Shown here: piece after piece, positions 62,233 to 64,000 of the stretch
Layout: each line of letters starts with the position of its first letter
Numbering within the stretch: position 1 is the stretch's first letter
Origin: CAZOKN01 sp964580525
GTDB lineage: Bacteria > Pseudomonadota > Alphaproteobacteria > Rickettsiales > UBA6187
Assembly (NCBI GenBank): GCA_964580525.1
Contig: CAZOKN010000004.1
Location: 1-64,000 of the forward strand
Reading direction: 5' to 3'
Length of the DNA: 64,000 nucleotides
Notes under the pieces: generated by a model
Told to the model about the DNA's origin: nothing
The model's database searches: none
Seen by the model: only the letters and a program-made list of their open reading frames with translations
Position numbers and translations under genes: made by a program

Positions 62233-64000
62233 AATTTCTTCAGTTTTTGTTTTTAAAGCTTTGGGCTTTTTGTGCTTAATGGCTTTGTTATCTGTTGTTC
62301 CTGTGCGTGAAGTAGTAGCTGGAGATTTTTTGTGTAATGGCAAAAAGGTTAGCACAAGCGATATTAAAACATGTGTTACTTTTGCTGAGTGTGCTGTTTG
62401 TGAGGCGACTGATACAACTTGGTCATCACCAAAAATTGGCATTGCATATAATCAAGTGACAGGTGGAGATAAGTACAAAGAAGTTGCAGATGGCGAGTGT
62501 GAATGGATGGGCGGTGCAGGACGTCCGTTTGCTGTGAGATTTTGTGCGCGTAAGGCACAGCCTGGTGAAAATGGTAATACTTCTACAGACAAAGTTATGC
62601 TGTGTGGTTACGAAGACTGGTTAGATGGCACTGATATTTCCGCTTTTTCAAGCCCTAATCATAAAGGATCTAAGAACATGGTTGTGCAGAATGATCTAGG
62701 GTGTGTAGATCTGCCAATTGCCAAAGGTCCACCACAGTTTAAAAATGATGCCTGGAAAATTTCTTATTTGCCTAATCCTGAAATAAAAATGGGTGTTCCT
62801 TCTACATTCGTGGATCCTGAGGTTGATCTTAATATTTGTGAGGATGCTAATGCGAATGTTGCTAGATGTGTTCCAGGACAAAATTCAGGCTACGCTAATG
62901 GTATAACTTTAAAAGAAACTTTGATATTTAAGCCTGCTGCGACTAATTCATTCGTGGTTTCAAAAACAGCTGGTGATGGTAGAGTTTTTGAAGCTAGAAT
63001 TACAACGTCTAGGCCAGATAAAATATGTATTTATAAAACACAAGAGCCTGATGGCACAGTTGTTGAAACGCTACAAGGTTGTGTTTCAAGGCCTGGCTAT
63101 ATGCCAGCACCTACTGTTTCTGTAGGAAATTCGACTACAAATTTACCAAAAATCACTGCAGCTATGGCTGGTGAAACCAAAACTATAGAAATGTGGGTGA
63201 ACCCAAATGATTATGACACTAATTCAGCAGCTGCGGTTCCGCATGAATGTGATTATTTGAACCAGATAGAATTCTGTGCATACAGACCTTGTTCTGTTAC
63301 TAAATCTGATGGAACTTGCGCTACATGGAGCGATAAGATGTGTTTGAGTGGTTATGAAACAGCTCCTTTGGTTGTTGTTGGAACCGCTACTGATACAGCA
63401 ATTCCTGTGGGGCAAAATCCTCCGGGAAATGTTAGTAAGACTGCAAATACGTCTTTTGTGAATAATAGTGCTTTTAATGAAGTTAATGCTAATGGTGCGC
63501 TTTATAGACCTAGTATGACTTTGAAGAAGACAGTTAGTGTTTATAATCCTCCTTTGTGCTATCAGAAAGATACTAAAACTGGGGATTGTTTGAATTATGA
63601 GAGCGATAGTACGGCACTTAATTTGATTGTTAGGGATTTTGGTGTTTGCTGTACTGATTCTACTTGTTCTGGCATACCTAAGCCTTATACGGATAGTAAC
63701 GGCAAGTGTTTACAATATGTAAGAAACACACCTATTACAAACGGTGCGCATTATGATCCGTATAAAATTGATAGCACTATTAGCAGCACAACAAAACTTC
63801 CTCTTCAGACAGCCCGCCCTTTGAGCGGAGAAGAAATGGGTTTGTGTGTATCTATACCGCAAATTTGGATACAGGATAAGCCTGGTAATTATACTTATGT
63901 GGCACCTTCAGGTTGTTCAACTGCTACTGTTGAGCTTTGGGGTGGCGGTGGTGGTGGAAGAAATGGTAGTTCATCTAACGATGATTGGTCAGGTGGTGCT
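62225..64000 (+). CDS. Large exported Cys-rich protein (partial, runs off the window)
   Basis: Open from ATG 62225, eight bases inside virB4, to the window end: 592 codons with no stop. A signal peptide (about residues 1-32, ending VVAG/DF) is followed by a domain rich in Cys, Asn, Thr and Pro, with many Cys spaced for disulfides. The sequenced part ends in YVAPSGCSTATVELWGGGGG, a Gly-rich domain start typical of large surface or secretion-associated proteins. The position after virB4 is where virB6 or its Rickettsiales expansions usually lie, but no membrane helices have appeared yet. Identity is unproven. Confidence 0.75.
   Translation, partial: MPKISSVFVFKALGFLCLMALLSVVPVREVVAGDFLCNGKKVSTSDIKTCVTFAECAVCEATDTTWSSPKIGIAYNQVTGGDKYKEVADGECEWMGGAGRPFAVRFCARKAQPGENGNTSTDKVMLCGYEDWLDGTDISAFSSPNHKGSKNMVVQNDLGCVDLPIAKGPPQFKNDAWKISYLPNPEIKMGVPSTFVDPEVDLNICEDANANVARCVPGQNSGYANGITLKETLIFKPAATNSFVVSKTAGDGRVFEARITTSRPDKICIYKTQEPDGTVVETLQGCVSRPGYMPAPTVSVGNSTTNLPKITAAMAGETKTIEMWVNPNDYDTNSAAAVPHECDYLNQIEFCAYRPCSVTKSDGTCATWSDKMCLSGYETAPLVVVGTATDTAIPVGQNPPGNVSKTANTSFVNNSAFNEVNANGALYRPSMTLKKTVSVYNPPLCYQKDTKTGDCLNYESDSTALNLIVRDFGVCCTDSTCSGIPKPYTDSNGKCLQYVRNTPITNGAHYDPYKIDSTISSTTKLPLQTARPLSGEEMGLCVSIPQIWIQDKPGNYTYVAPSGCSTATVELWGGGGGGRNGSSSNDDWSGGA

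Noticed and set aside
1..64000. tRNA, rRNA, CRISPR array or insertion sequence
   Set aside because: No cloverleaf with a GTTC-type T arm in any gap, no regular spaced repeats, and no transposase-like frame was found by reading.

Overview
The window is AT-rich chromosomal DNA of an alphaproteobacterium. The evidence is gene content and order. The NDUFA12 homologue, MlaD and DUF2155 genes form one minus-strand cluster. ProRS is the short form without an editing insertion, and SerC is of the alphaproteobacterial type. 6S RNA lies between zapA and the 5-formyl-THF cyclo-ligase gene, and TauE/SafE, TIGR02186, UspA and Nfu genes occur in series. CtrA-like TTAA-N7-TTAA motifs are also present. Serine, methionine and aromatic/histidine-type biosynthesis genes argue against a strongly reduced Rickettsia-like parasite. 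I cannot place it below class; a Rhodospirillales- or Micavibrio-like AT-rich lineage is a guess.

Layout. 0-6 kb (minus): ybgC-ruvB-ruvA-ruvC, a threonine dehydratase preceded by a 33-codon remnant of a RidA gene, yebC, 5-FCL, 6S RNA, zapA and a small coiled-coil gene. 6-11 kb (plus): an MGMT-type DNA repair protein, D-amino-acid dehydrogenase, a hydrolase, and a soluble chemoreceptor-like protein paired with a STAS protein. 11-17 kb (minus): DUF2155, mlaD, the NDUFA12 homologue, serA, serC, a prepilin-like protein with a heptanucleotide repeat at its start, and a hydrolase. 17-25 kb (plus): two glycosyltransferases, a second STAS gene, thrS-infC (infC apparently starting at AUA), the TauE/TIGR02186/UspA trio, nfuA with a promoter-embedded inverted repeat, and a Lys/Ala-rich exported protein. 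25-28.5 kb (minus): folC, a HisC-type aminotransferase and a chorismate mutase. 28.5-36 kb: metX-metW, a LysE exporter, gloB, an EamA transporter, a DUF1467 gene, proS and lolC-lolD. 36-42.5 kb: a partial division/cell-wall cluster (murC, a SIMPL gene, murB, ddl, ftsQ, ftsA) that ends without ftsZ. 42.5-51.4 kb: phosphohexomutase, SDR, gmk, PBP1A, frataxin, a hybrid-free sensor kinase and a ComM-type ATPase.

51.5-64 kb is different. It holds mostly unrecognised proteins: a duplicated-domain gene interrupted by a single in-frame TAA, a secreted/lipoprotein/TPR-lipoprotein trio, a Gly/Ser-rich protein, a second orphan sensor kinase and a 488-aa orphan. It then runs into a type IV secretion VirB4-like ATPase whose Walker A lysine is replaced by arginine, overlapping the start of a large exported Cys-rich protein that is cut by the window end. 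This is the most promising region for an undescribed system: the edge of a divergent type IV secretion or conjugation-related locus, possibly with substrates or accessory envelope proteins upstream. No tRNA, rRNA, CRISPR array or insertion sequence was seen. Apart from the roughly 250-base gap at 53.07-53.32 kb, which is described below, intergenic gaps are short.
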